64,000 bases of DNA from Desulforudis sp. (GTDB lineage: Bacteria; Bacillota; Desulfotomaculia; Desulfotomaculales; Desulforudaceae), in the NCBI GenBank assembly GCA_003604975.1, contig QZIR01000027.1, positions 36,626 through 100,625 on the forward strand, read 5' to 3'. Position 1 is the stretch's first letter, and the number at the start of each line of letters is the position of its first letter. Below the pieces are notes generated by a model. That model saw only the letters and a list, made by a program, of their open reading frames with translations. It was not told the DNA's origin and did not search any database. The position numbers were made by a program, and so were the translations under genes. Positions 56,623-64,000 of this stretch are shown here, one piece after another.

Positions 56623-57462
56623 CTACACATTCAGTACTTCCCGTGCCCGCGGATCGAGAATATCCCGTAACCCTTCGCCAAAGAGGTTGAAGGAGAGAAC
56701 GGAGAAGGTGATCGCCACCCCCGGGAAAATCATCACGTGAGGGTACGTAAAGATGAATTGCTTGCCCTCGCTTAACATGGCACCCCATTCCGGTGTAGGG
56801 GCTTGCACGCCTAGACCAAGGAAGCTCAATGCGGCTATAGACAGGATTGTATGGCCAACGTGAAGAGTAGCCAGGACGAGCAAAGAGGGAAAAGCGTTAG
56901 GGATAATGTGTCGCACAATTATGTACATGTTACTTCCCCCGAGGGCCTTCGCGGCGCCAATGAACCCTTGCTCTTTGATCGACAGCACTAGACCCCGCGA
57001 TATCCTGGTATAGCCAACCCAGCCGAGGGCGACCAGAGCAACAAGAAGATTTGGAATGGAAGGGCCCAGAACTCCCACTATACAAAGCGCCAGGATGATG
57101 TTGGGAAAAGCCAGCAAGACATCTACGGTACGCATGATCAGCTCGTCTATCATCCCCCCAAAATACCCGGCAATGGATCCGATCATCAGACCCAGCAGCA
57201 GGTTAACCGATACCACTGCAAGCGCCAGAAACAGGGAGTACCTGGTTCCGTAAATGATCCGGCTGAAGATGTCTCTGCCAAAACCGTCCGTACCCATTAG
57301 GTGCTGCTCGCCGGGGGGTAACAGGCGGATCTCCACCTTTACATCGTTAGGATCATACAGGGTTATGAAGGGAGCTAATACAGCTAGGGCAATGAAGACA
57401 AGTATTAAAATACTGCCTGACAGCAGTAACTTGTTTTCCCTAATCGCTTCTAAGATCTGCAA
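56623..57462 (-). CDS. ABC transporter permease, OppC/DppC type (operon 2)
   Basis: About 279 aa from TTG 57462 with GGGAGGGG 8 nt upstream; an ATG at 57483 lies before that site. LMGTDGFGRDIFSRIIYGTRYS and AAKALGGSNMYIIVRHIIPN are the OppC hallmarks. Six TM segments. Start touches the OppB stop (57464), so coupled. Confidence 0.91.
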   Translation of the reverse strand: MQILEAIRENKLLLSGSILILVFIALAVLAPFITLYDPNDVKVEIRLLPPGEQHLMGTDGFGRDIFSRIIYGTRYSLFLALAVVSVNLLLGLMIGSIAGYFGGMIDELIMRTVDVLLAFPNIILALCIVGVLGPSIPNLLVALVALGWVGYTRISRGLVLSIKEQGFIGAAKALGGSNMYIIVRHIIPNAFPSLLVLATLHVGHTILSIAALSFLGLGVQAPTPEWGAMLSEGKQFIFTYPHVMIFPGVAITFSVLSFNLFGEGLRDILDPRAREVLNV

Positions 57463-57463
57463 C

Positions 57464-58411
57464 TCATTGACCCCTCCCTTCATACCTTACCCGCGGATCC
57501 AGGTATACATAGAGAACATCTACCAGTAGATTGACCAGCACATACATCACGGCGGTGATTATAACAAACCCCTGGATAACGGGGTAATCGCGGGCGTATA
57601 TGGAGTCAACGAAGAACTTGCCTATCCCCGGCCACGAGAACACAGTCTCGACGATCACCGCCCCGGCCAACAAGTGTCCCAGCTGTGTGCCAAGGACGGT
57701 TACGACCGGGGTCAAGGCGTTTTTCAAAGCGTGCTTCCAGATGATAACCGCTTCTCTGAGACCCTTGGCCTTTGCCGTCTTAATATACTCAAGGTGCAAC
57801 ACCTCCAGCATGCTGGCCCTCATAAACCGCGCCAGGGAAGCGGTTATCCCTACGGAAAGCGTAACCACCGGCAGGACGAGATGGTTTACGCTGCCGTAGC
57901 CAAAACAGGGCAACCACCCGAGAGCCAGTGAAAAGCAGAGCATCAACATCAATCCAAGCCAGAACTCGGGAACAGACAACCCTCCCAAAGCCACAATCCG
58001 GGTTACGTGATCGAAAAGGGAATTAGGCTTCGCAGCGGCCATAATCCCAATTGGGAGACCAATGATCACCGAAAGTACTATTGCGGCTACGGCCAGTTGA
58101 AAGGTAGGGCCAAACCTGGCCGTGAACTCTTCCAACACGGGTTCCCCCGTCCTTAGAGACACGCCCAAATTGCCGCGGGTGAGCAAGTATGACCACTGTA
58201 AGCATTGGACAAGAAAGGGCCGGTCCAAATCGTGCTGCTTCATAAACAGTTCTATCTCGGCGTAGGTAGGGTCCAGCCCGCTCTGCTGCCTGATGACAAT
58301 TTCAGCCGGGTTTCCCGGAGCAAAAAAGAGGAGACAGAAAGAAAGAAGCGAGGCGATCAGCATTACAAAAACAGCGGATATTAATCTTCGTACGATGAGC
58401 CTTCTCATCAC
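57464..58411 (-). CDS. ABC transporter permease, OppB/DppB type (operon 2)
   Basis: 315 aa with FFAPGNPAEIVIRQQSG near the N-terminus and the EAA loop AKAKGLREAVIIWKHALKNA. Six TM segments. Follows the solute-binding lipoprotein by 76 bp. The 'QQSGLDPTYAEIE' loop is typical of nickel/dipeptide-type permeases. Confidence 0.92.
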   Translation of the reverse strand: MMRRLIVRRLISAVFVMLIASLLSFCLLFFAPGNPAEIVIRQQSGLDPTYAEIELFMKQHDLDRPFLVQCLQWSYLLTRGNLGVSLRTGEPVLEEFTARFGPTFQLAVAAIVLSVIIGLPIGIMAAAKPNSLFDHVTRIVALGGLSVPEFWLGLMLMLCFSLALGWLPCFGYGSVNHLVLPVVTLSVGITASLARFMRASMLEVLHLEYIKTAKAKGLREAVIIWKHALKNALTPVVTVLGTQLGHLLAGAVIVETVFSWPGIGKFFVDSIYARDYPVIQGFVIITAVMYVLVNLLVDVLYVYLDPRVRYEGRGQ

Positions 58412-58487
58412 TGCATTCCTTTCGTCCCGCCGGGCCGGTTTTCCCGGCCCGGCATGGACTTGGAGTTTTCTGTCTTCCGCTTTACCC

Positions 58488-60062
58488 TTACTTCACTTCA
58501 ATGCCCTGAAGTTCCATGTCGAACATGGTCGGGCCGGGCTTGAACCCGGAAACGTTATCCCGGTAAGCGACAACTTTTACGATGTCATAGAGGGGAATGC
58601 AAGGAGCCTGCTCGTGCAGGATGTCCCATATCTCGTCACAAAGCTGCTTACGTTGACTTTCATCAGGGCTGGTCCAGGCTTTTTTGATCAGTCGATCCAG
58701 TTCCTGAGCATGATAAGCGGCGGGCCAGCTCTTGGATCCAGAATGGTACTTTTGTCCGATGCCAATGCCGCCGGGAATCGAGGGCAGACAAAAGCTGTGG
58801 TGCACAAACATCTCGTATTCTCCCTTTTTGGACCTATCCCACGCCGCCCCGCTCTCCAGGGTGAGAAGCTTCATTTCAACCCCGATCTTCTTCATCTCTG
58901 ACTGTACGAAAATAGCCACGGCATCAGCGTTTGCTTCGCCTGCCGGGATCAACAGTTCAAAAGTAAAGGGTTGGCCGTTTTTGTCCAGAATCCCGTCTCC
59001 GTCCGTATCCTTCCAGCCTGCTTCAGCCAGCAGCTGTTTTGCTTTTTCCGGATCGTAACCGTACTTCTGCTCAACATTGGAAGGACCGAACTTGAACCAC
59101 GGGGCGGTTATCGTATTTGCCGGCTCGGCAAGCCCGCCGAAGAGTTCCTTAACCATTTTCTCTCTGTCAACAGCCAGGTTTAGAGCTTGTCTTACCTTTT
59201 GATGGTTGAACGGCTCTTTATGGCAGTTAAACTCCAGCACCTGGTACCGGCCGTAGGTGGTAGTGTCCACCTGAATTCCCGCCTTTTTGAGGCCGGGAAC
59301 CTCCACGTAGGGTATGCTGGAATGATGCTCGGTAATCCCGATCATATCAACTTCTCCGGCCTTGAGAGCCACGATCTGGGCATGCGGATCCGGAATGGTT
59401 TTCCAAACAACCTTATCCGCTTTGGGCTTGCTGCCCCAATAGCCGTCGTTACGGACCAGGACCGCCTGCTTGTCTTTCTCATAGTTTTCAAGCTTGAACG
59501 GCCCTGTCCCGATGAAGTTGGTCAGTTTACCCTCAACGCTCCCCGCAGGTTCCACGGCCTCAGGGCAAACGACCGGACTGGTCCACCCGCTGGCCAGGTC
59601 AAGCAAAAACGGGGCGTAGTATTCATTAAAGCATACCTTCAGGGTGAAATCGTCCGGTGTCTCTATCTTTTGAATATAGCTTCCAAAAGGCGCCTTCTTT
59701 GCTATCCACTCAAATGCAAATTTGGCCGTGGAAGCGTTGAATGCTGTCCCGTTGTGGAACTCAACCCCTTGGCGCAGGTGGAAGGTGTATGTTTTCCCAT
59801 CCTCAGATATATCCCAGGATTCTGCCAGTTGCGGAACAAAATTCCCTTCGTGATCAACGCCGACAAAACGTTCAATGATCAAGCTTTTGCCCTCCGTAGC
59901 TTCTTTAAAATCCTTTACTGCTCCTAGCCTTAACACCTTCTCCCCTTTGGTAGCCGGAGCCTGATCGCCAGTTTTTGCACAACCTGCAGCTACGGAAATT
60001 AAAAACAGGCTGATTAAAGCGATGGTTACGGTTCTTAAATAACCCTTCATTCTCAGTTGCAT
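58488..60062 (-). CDS. Family-5 solute-binding lipoprotein, NikA-like (operon 2)
   Basis: 524 aa. Signal peptide with lipobox SVAAGC. The N-terminal LRLGAVKDFKEATEGKSLI, ESWDISEDGKTYTFHLRQGV and TGPFKLENYEKDKQAVLVRN put it in the DppA/NikA family, and it resembles NikA-type nickel binders more than OppA. ATG 60062 has GGAGG 7 nt upstream. First gene of operon 2. Nickel or a metal chelate is the favoured ligand because of the DUF4198 and chelatase neighbours; not provable by eye. Confidence 0.87.
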   Translation of the reverse strand: MQLRMKGYLRTVTIALISLFLISVAAGCAKTGDQAPATKGEKVLRLGAVKDFKEATEGKSLIIERFVGVDHEGNFVPQLAESWDISEDGKTYTFHLRQGVEFHNGTAFNASTAKFAFEWIAKKAPFGSYIQKIETPDDFTLKVCFNEYYAPFLLDLASGWTSPVVCPEAVEPAGSVEGKLTNFIGTGPFKLENYEKDKQAVLVRNDGYWGSKPKADKVVWKTIPDPHAQIVALKAGEVDMIGITEHHSSIPYVEVPGLKKAGIQVDTTTYGRYQVLEFNCHKEPFNHQKVRQALNLAVDREKMVKELFGGLAEPANTITAPWFKFGPSNVEQKYGYDPEKAKQLLAEAGWKDTDGDGILDKNGQPFTFELLIPAGEANADAVAIFVQSEMKKIGVEMKLLTLESGAAWDRSKKGEYEMFVHHSFCLPSIPGGIGIGQKYHSGSKSWPAAYHAQELDRLIKKAWTSPDESQRKQLCDEIWDILHEQAPCIPLYDIVKVVAYRDNVSGFKPGPTMFDMELQGIEVK

Positions 60063-60103
60063 TTTCGTTCCTCCTCGTCGGTATTACTTTCAAAGTTTAA
60101 GGT

Positions 60104-60845
60104 GCACTCTACCCCGAAAATAAATTTTCTTCCTTCTGCTGGTGCCGCCAAAAACAGGATGGGCGCCTTATGACAAACGACGTCCCGGACCTTATGTTAA
60201 AATAATTGCGGCACCTGTTCACCTGCGCATGTTGCAGAAAGTCAGTATAACGTGTATACGTGGCAAAATGGCACGCCAACAGGTGACCCTTCATCACCTC
60301 CTTTAAAACGGGCTCCTCTTGCCGGCAAACGTTGCGGGCCTCGGGGCAGCGGGGGTGAAAGGGGCAGCCCGCAGGGGGATTGGCCGGGTCGGGCGGCTCC
60401 CCCTTAATCACTTCCTGGTAAACCTCTCTTTGCCTCGGGTCGGGCGCCGGCACCGCCGCCAACAGCGTCCGTGTATAGGGGTGACGGGCATCATGCAACA
60501 ATTTCCGGGGTTGCCAGTACCTCGACGATCTTCCCCAGGTACATTACCGCCACCCGGTCAGCCAGGTAGCTCACCGCCGCCAATAGCTCCTGGACTCTCT
60601 CCCTTCGCCTTACTCTCCCCATCCCGAAATTGGCCAGCGGCTCCTTGATAATGGCCCCCACAGTCCGGCGTCCCGTACCGTAGTGTGCTTCATTAAATCA
60701 ATCACCCGGATTAAGCTCACGTACTTCCTCCTCTACTCCCACTTCCTACTTCCCATTTCCCACTTCTCACTCACTTCTCAAGGATTACCGACAGCAAGTA
60801 AAGAATACGTCTAAGCAAAATACTCTTCATCGCTGCTAATCCATC
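60104..60845 (-). pseudogene. Decayed copy of the operon-1 ABC genes
   Basis: From the upstream end on the minus strand: an oppB start (reading MKS then LLRRILYLLSVIL, near 60831-60788), then a heptad array, then oppF pieces. These include an ATCACCCGG start region, a jump that removes the ATP-binding core, YLADRVAVMYLGKIVEVLAT, a frameshift, and HDARHPYTRTLLAAVP to a CPFHPRCPEARNVC end (stop 60109). oppC, oppD and most of oppB and oppF are deleted. Closest to operon 1, not to the adjacent operon 2. Confidence 0.85.
60725..60783. repeat. Heptanucleotide array in the decayed operon
   Basis: Words CTCCCAC, TTCCTAC, TTCCCAT, TTCCCAC, TTCTCAC and, after a 4-nt slip, TTCTCAA, at the place equivalent to the oppD-oppF array at 46935. 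Word order differs, so the array has turned over since duplication. Confidence 0.75.
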
Positions 60846-60892
60846 CTCAAAGAGAAAACAAAAAAAAGACCGCAGGGGGAAGCGCCTCCGAA

Positions 60893-61032
60893 AAACAAAA
60901 ACCACGAAGAGCCCGCCTTTTAGCCAGGCTTGTACCTTCGTGGTACTCGTTCCAGATCGAGGTTACCGGGTTCCGGCAGCTTCAGCCACCGATTTCTGGG
61001 TTATTATAGAATCTATCCCCCTGGATTGTAAA
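60893..61032 (-). ncRNA. Structured leader (copy 2)
   Basis: Same order as copy 1: TTTACA (61027-61032), 18 bp, TATAAT (61003-61008), hairpin GGTGGC-TGAA-GCTGCC (60975-60990), GAACCCGGTAACCTCGATC, and terminator stem at 60902-60909 / 60935-60943 with a T tract. It now leads into the decayed oppB start. Confidence 0.6.
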
Positions 61033-61178
61033 CCCCGAATTACGGATTGAGGCTTAACTGAAGGAAGATTAGCAGTAATGATAAGGCAATCCTGTTTCCA
61101 TGTCAACCGGCAGGCGCTCAACGGTCAAAAGGCGGCTTTCAAGCTCCTACACACTGTGGTGAGCGGAATCAGGTTGAA

Positions 61179-61303
61179 GGGGTCAGGTCCTCGGATTTCG
61201 GATTTAAAGGAGTACTTGTCTTATCGGCGAATAGAACATAAAACAGAAGTGCGGTGGGCAAACCGAAGTGAACGCTAAATCCGAAAATCCGAGGACCTGA
61301 CCT
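61179..61303. mobile_element. 125-bp MITE-like derivative of the RAYT element (C)
   Basis: Both ends of element B (GGGTCAGGTCCTCGGATTT and its complement) with only the first ~75 bp and last ~25 bp kept; the transposase gene is gone. Its right end interrupts an antiporter gene fragment at the residues MYTTL. Confidence 0.85.
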
Positions 61304-61500
61304 AGGGTGGTGTACATGCTCTCCCGCGGACTGTATTTGAACAGCCGGGCCACCGGCCACACCCCGGCGAACTTAGCGGCCACCTTCACGACCAGCAGGA
61401 TGACGATCAGGCCCAAGCTCCCCGCCACGGCCGGCGGGCGCCCCGTCCGCAACAGGCGCTCCCCGGTCGATGACGGCGGCCCCTTCTCCCTTTTTGTGTG
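61304..61500 (-). pseudogene. Fragment of a CPA2-type cation/proton antiporter
   Basis: Minus frame reads LGLIVILLVVKVAAKFAGV then ARLFKYSPRESMYTTL, a transmembrane segment and loop of Kef/NapA-like antiporters. Both sides are missing: the MITE cuts the C-terminal side, and the N-terminal side joins out of frame to the membrane protein at 61373-61768. Confidence 0.65.
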
Positions 61501-61768
61501 CGCTCCAGAACTCATAATAAAGGAATACACCAAAACCAAAAAGCAAGATGCCGGATACCCAATCCAAGATGTGTATCGGCATCCGGGAGGCGGCACTACC
61601 CAGAGTAAAGGAAATCACAACGATGGCGATTGCCCCCAGCACCGAACCCAGAGCCGCGCTTTTCCATCCGTATTTGTAAGTCACCGAGGCGACAACCGTA
61701 GCGGCAATAAAAAGTTCGGTGAAGGTTACCTGAAAAGTAATTAGTGAACCAATCAGGGATATTTCCAT
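61373..61768 (-). pseudogene. Truncated COG4280-like membrane protein
   Basis: The first ~95 residues (LFIAATVVASVTYKYGWKSA, three TM segments, then LFGFGVFLYYEFWSAHKKGE) resemble the N-terminal half of a predicted six-TM membrane protein. After that the frame runs through antiporter DNA as a low-complexity Gly/Arg/Pro tail, a sign of a deletion junction near 61490. It directly follows the ChrB-N gene. Confidence 0.6.
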
Positions 61769-61783
61769 ACTTCACCCACCCCC

Positions 61784-62347
61784 TTAGGTTTTCTGGTCTG
61801 TTTTCACTTTCAAGTCCATTGGTTCTTCGGCGTCATAGACCTTGTGGGCGAATTCTTCCAACACCTGCGCGCATATTGTCAACTGTTTTTCCGCCTCCGC
61901 CAGCAGCGGAGCACCGTAGTAGTCCAGCTTCTTGATTCTCTCTAGCCAGTTTCTCAGTTTTTTCAGGTCTTCATCATTTTCTTGCAGTTCAGCATAGGTG
62001 AAATGCATGTCCGCGGTCTCTTTGTCAATCTCTGCTATGTAATCCCGGCATTTGCCCAAAAACTCCCGGTACTCGGCATTCCTTTCTTCATTAAAGCGCT
62101 GGATTATATTCTCTTCTTGTTTTCTGTCCAGGCCGGCGGTTTCCAGCAGAAGGGCCTCACCCCCAAGATTAATGATTTCGTTTTCGATAATCTTAAACTG
62201 TCTCTGGTGGTCCTCGTTTTTGGGCAGAATACATACCCCATTTTGAATGTATATAGCCCCCAAGCCTTTGAGCCTGCGCCATATGGTCACCCTCCGGCTG
62301 GAGGGTTCCGGCGGAACCTTGTAGGCCATCAACAGCCATTCATGCAT
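61784..62347 (-). CDS. ChrB N-terminal-domain protein
   Basis: 187 aa. WLLMAYKVPPEPSSRRVTIW and RLKGLGAIYIQNGVCILPK match the N-terminal domain of chromate-resistance regulator ChrB. The rest is a charged helical region (~60-180). No C-terminal ChrB domain and no chrA nearby, so a chromate role is unproven. Start ATG 62347 or the later MAYK (62329). Confidence 0.75.
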   Translation of the reverse strand: MHEWLLMAYKVPPEPSSRRVTIWRRLKGLGAIYIQNGVCILPKNEDHQRQFKIIENEIINLGGEALLLETAGLDRKQEENIIQRFNEERNAEYREFLGKCRDYIAEIDKETADMHFTYAELQENDEDLKKLRNWLERIKKLDYYGAPLLAEAEKQLTICAQVLEEFAHKVYDAEEPMDLKVKTDQKT

Positions 62348-62845
62348 GCCTGTGGCTTCACCCCTTTCTTAATAGTGGTTGCGTTGCTAACAGTCATTTT
62401 ACCATAGATATATTCTCGCTGCAACCATGGTTGCACTAGAATTGTAATATTGTTATCCAGGAAACAAACATAAGCGTTGCTATGGCGTGGTCTACAGGAC
62501 TACATAGTCTCATCCCGAAAGGGGATGGGCAGCGACATCGGCGCCCCTTTTTCGCGACGTCCGGGTCCCGGCGGTTTTTGAGTTGCTCACTGCACCGTCT
62601 CGTTCCTGCCATATTCCCGAGGGTCTACGCTGTTTATCCTGCTATCGCGGGTGGACTTGGATACCGGGTTTTTGCTTGCCAGGCGGGGTGAAAGGTGTGG
62701 AAAATATAATATTAAGGAATCCCTGATACGGCGCATACTGTCTCCGTGAATGGAGTAGAGATTGGAGATGAGTAAGGGTTTGATAGTGCTTTGGGGCGGG
62801 GTTCTGGTAAGCTTTTTTTCATTGTCAAAGAAAGGAGACGGGCAA
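62348..62845. other. Non-coding region with hairpins
   Basis: No supported gene. It holds a hairpin ATCCC-GAAA-GGGGAT followed by GGGCAGCGACATCGGCGCCC and TTTTT (about 62513-62552), which could end a short transcript on the + strand, and a TATAAT at about 62705-62710. The antisense frame here has no gene-like features. Possibly an old insertion-element end. Confidence 0.4.
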
Positions 62846-63181
62846 ATGAGTACGTCACTGTTTACCCGCGGAATGATCCGCGGACTGCCGGCGACGGTGT
62901 TGTTGTTGACCGCCCCCGCGGCGGCCTGGGCCGCTGAAGAAGGGCCGGTCATAGATACCGGCGACACCACCTTCATCCTGATCTCGGCGGCGCTGGTGAT
63001 GCTTATGGTTCCGGGGGTCGCCTTGCTTTACGGGGGGATGTCCGCCCGGCGGAACGTCCTCAACACGGTGATGCTGGCCTTTATGTGCCTGTGCGTGGTT
63101 TCGGTGCAGTGGGTGCTGTTCGGTTATTCCCTGGCTTTTGGGCCGGATCTCGGCAAGTTCGTCGGTTCCCTGCAAACCTGA
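62846..63181 (+). pseudogene. amtB: Ammonium transporter, N-terminal fragment
   Basis: 111 codons from ATG 62846 (AAAGGAGA upstream). Signal-like helix, then TTFILISAALVMLMVPGVAL and YGGMSARRNVLNTVML, the first two TM segments of Amt/MEP proteins. It stops after GPDLGKFVGSLQT; the remaining ~300 residues are absent. Promoter and start are intact, so a short membrane peptide may be made. Confidence 0.85.
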
Positions 63182-63274
63182 GACTGCCTGGTATTTGTTT
63201 CCTTAAATATACCGGTATAATGGGGTTTGGGCTGCACAAACTATGAAATAATACTTTTGAAAGCAGGATTAGTC

Positions 63275-63787
63275 ATGGTTCAAATAGGCAATTACCACTT
63301 AGGAAGGGCAGAAACGGCGGAGCAACCCAAAATGGACGTTGGAGAAATTCATATACTATGGGACATGTTGCTAACCCGCTATGACATAATTATGAAAACC
63401 CAAATATATCAGAATTTTGCCCACGATCCTGACCTTAAGGCAGTATTGGCCAAGGGTCTATCAAGTACTTTAGAGGGGCAGGCTGACATCTTGGAAAAGG
63501 AAATGAATACTTTTCGCCTACCCTTACCAACAAGACCTCCAAAGAGCGTTAATTTGCTCAGCCACGGTGAAGTAATTGACGATGAGTTCATATTCAGAGA
63601 CGTTTTTTTTGGCATACAGGGCTTCTTGGAACTTCATGCCCGGGTTATTCGTTCAATAACGACCAATGACCAATTCCGAAAAACAATCATTGAAATGGCT
63701 ATTGAGGAACTACGCCTGTTCGATAAGTTGGTTAAGTTTGGGAAATTGAAGGGATGGCTAAAAGCTCCACCCATGTATGTCCAGTAG
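63275..63787 (+). CDS. DUF3231 family protein
   Basis: 170 aa from ATG 63275. Helical, ferritin-like/coat-type DUF3231 pattern: GEIHILWDMLLTRYDIIMKT and FRDVFFGIQGFLELHARVIRS. Such proteins occur in spore-formers; function unknown. Codon use is more AT-rich than the neighbours, a hint of different origin. Stands alone after the amtB fragment. Confidence 0.7.
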   Translation: MVQIGNYHLGRAETAEQPKMDVGEIHILWDMLLTRYDIIMKTQIYQNFAHDPDLKAVLAKGLSSTLEGQADILEKEMNTFRLPLPTRPPKSVNLLSHGEVIDDEFIFRDVFFGIQGFLELHARVIRSITTNDQFRKTIIEMAIEELRLFDKLVKFGKLKGWLKAPPMYVQ

Positions 63788-63922
63788 TGGAGGCCGCAAA
63801 TGGCCCCCCGATTTGGCGATGAATGCTGTTAACCTCGTCCCGGCTCTTGGTGTGACAGATGGTTATATAATGGACCCATAGGTTTGACACAGAAACAAAA
63901 ATCTTAAGCTATAATAAGAGGC

Positions 63923-64000
63923 ATGGAAAAGAGAAGAACTTACAAAGCGGAAGAAAAAGCCAATATAGTCCTTCAACTGTTGCGAGAAGAAAGGACAATG
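63923..64000 (+). mobile_element. IS3-type transposase orfA (start only)
   Basis: The last 78 bases encode MEKRRTYKAEEKANIVLQLL then REE, the HTH start of an IS3-family OrfA (Transposase_8). The preceding ~55 bp (from TGGACCCATAGG) probably hold the left end of the element. Cut by the window edge. Confidence 0.75.

Noticed and set aside
60245..60259. Palindrome GTATAACGTGTATAC as a NikR-like operator
   Set aside because: Arms are only 5 bp and it lies inside decayed oppF DNA, far from a good promoter; spacing does not match known NikR sites.
62587..62976. 129-aa minus-strand frame overlapping amtB
   Set aside because: Antisense to the amtB fragment; no ribosome site or recognisable domain.
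63883..63919. Promoter TTGACA ... TATAAT for the IS3-type gene
   Set aside because: The spacing is 20 bp, outside the normal range; it may be part of the element end.

Overview
The window looks like a chromosome segment from an anaerobic, endospore-forming, fairly GC-rich Firmicute, probably a Desulfotomaculum/Pelotomaculum/Desulforudis-type clostridium. The reasons are strong AGGAGG-type ribosome sites, unusually many TTG starts, cwlD and a DUF3231 coat-type gene, whiA/rapZ, a membrane pyrophosphatase, ferredoxin-bearing MinD-type ATPases beside NifX-like proteins, and an AmmeMemoRadiSam locus. Almost every real gene is on the minus strand. The genus is inference.

Layout. Positions 1-34.5 kb are mostly core: argC-argJ-argB (argB cut by the window edge) behind a promoter covered by two ARG-box-like palindromes; amrS and a fused MEMO-AMMECR1 gene; lysE, a CxxCGxCC-cluster protein, a ClpP-class SDH proteinase, cwlD, rplM-rpsI, an MFS exporter, rnr, an HD protein and a thioesterase. 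Then come two MinD/ferredoxin ATPases with two NifX-like proteins, a scar made of group II intron and IS110 fragments, hppA, the glycolytic run gap-pgk-tpiA-gpmI-eno-secG, and whiA, rapZ, pgi/pmi, a glycogen debranching enzyme, a ROK kinase and a HAD phosphatase.

Positions 35.4-61 kb form an accessory island that appears devoted to metal or tetrapyrrole handling. A cobalamin riboswitch drives DUF2162 membrane protein, ExbB/TolQ-like channel, DUF2149 (ExbD-like) and a CobN/ChlH-like chelatase that carries its own signal peptide and C-terminal membrane anchor. Upstream lie two complete family-5 (peptide/nickel) ABC operons, a degenerate PIG-L protein, an alpha/beta-hydrolase-cupin fusion, a methyltransferase, a DUF4198 (nickel-uptake-type) protein and a chelatase subunit whose VWA and AAA+ parts are in reversed order with the Walker A half missing. 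One ABC operon starts with a structured leader ending in a terminator; a second copy of that leader sits on a decayed copy of the operon. Three derivatives of one IS200/RAYT-like element (full, internally deleted, 125-bp MITE-like) punctuate the island.

Positions 61-64 kb are a junk-rich junction: gene fragments (COG4280-type membrane protein, CPA2 antiporter, AmtB N-terminus), a ChrB-N protein, a DUF3231 protein and the start of an IS3-type transposase.

Whole-window signals not explained by genes include degenerate heptanucleotide arrays right after stop codons, a 69-bp triplication of the 3' end of tpiA, and unusually frequent TTG initiation.
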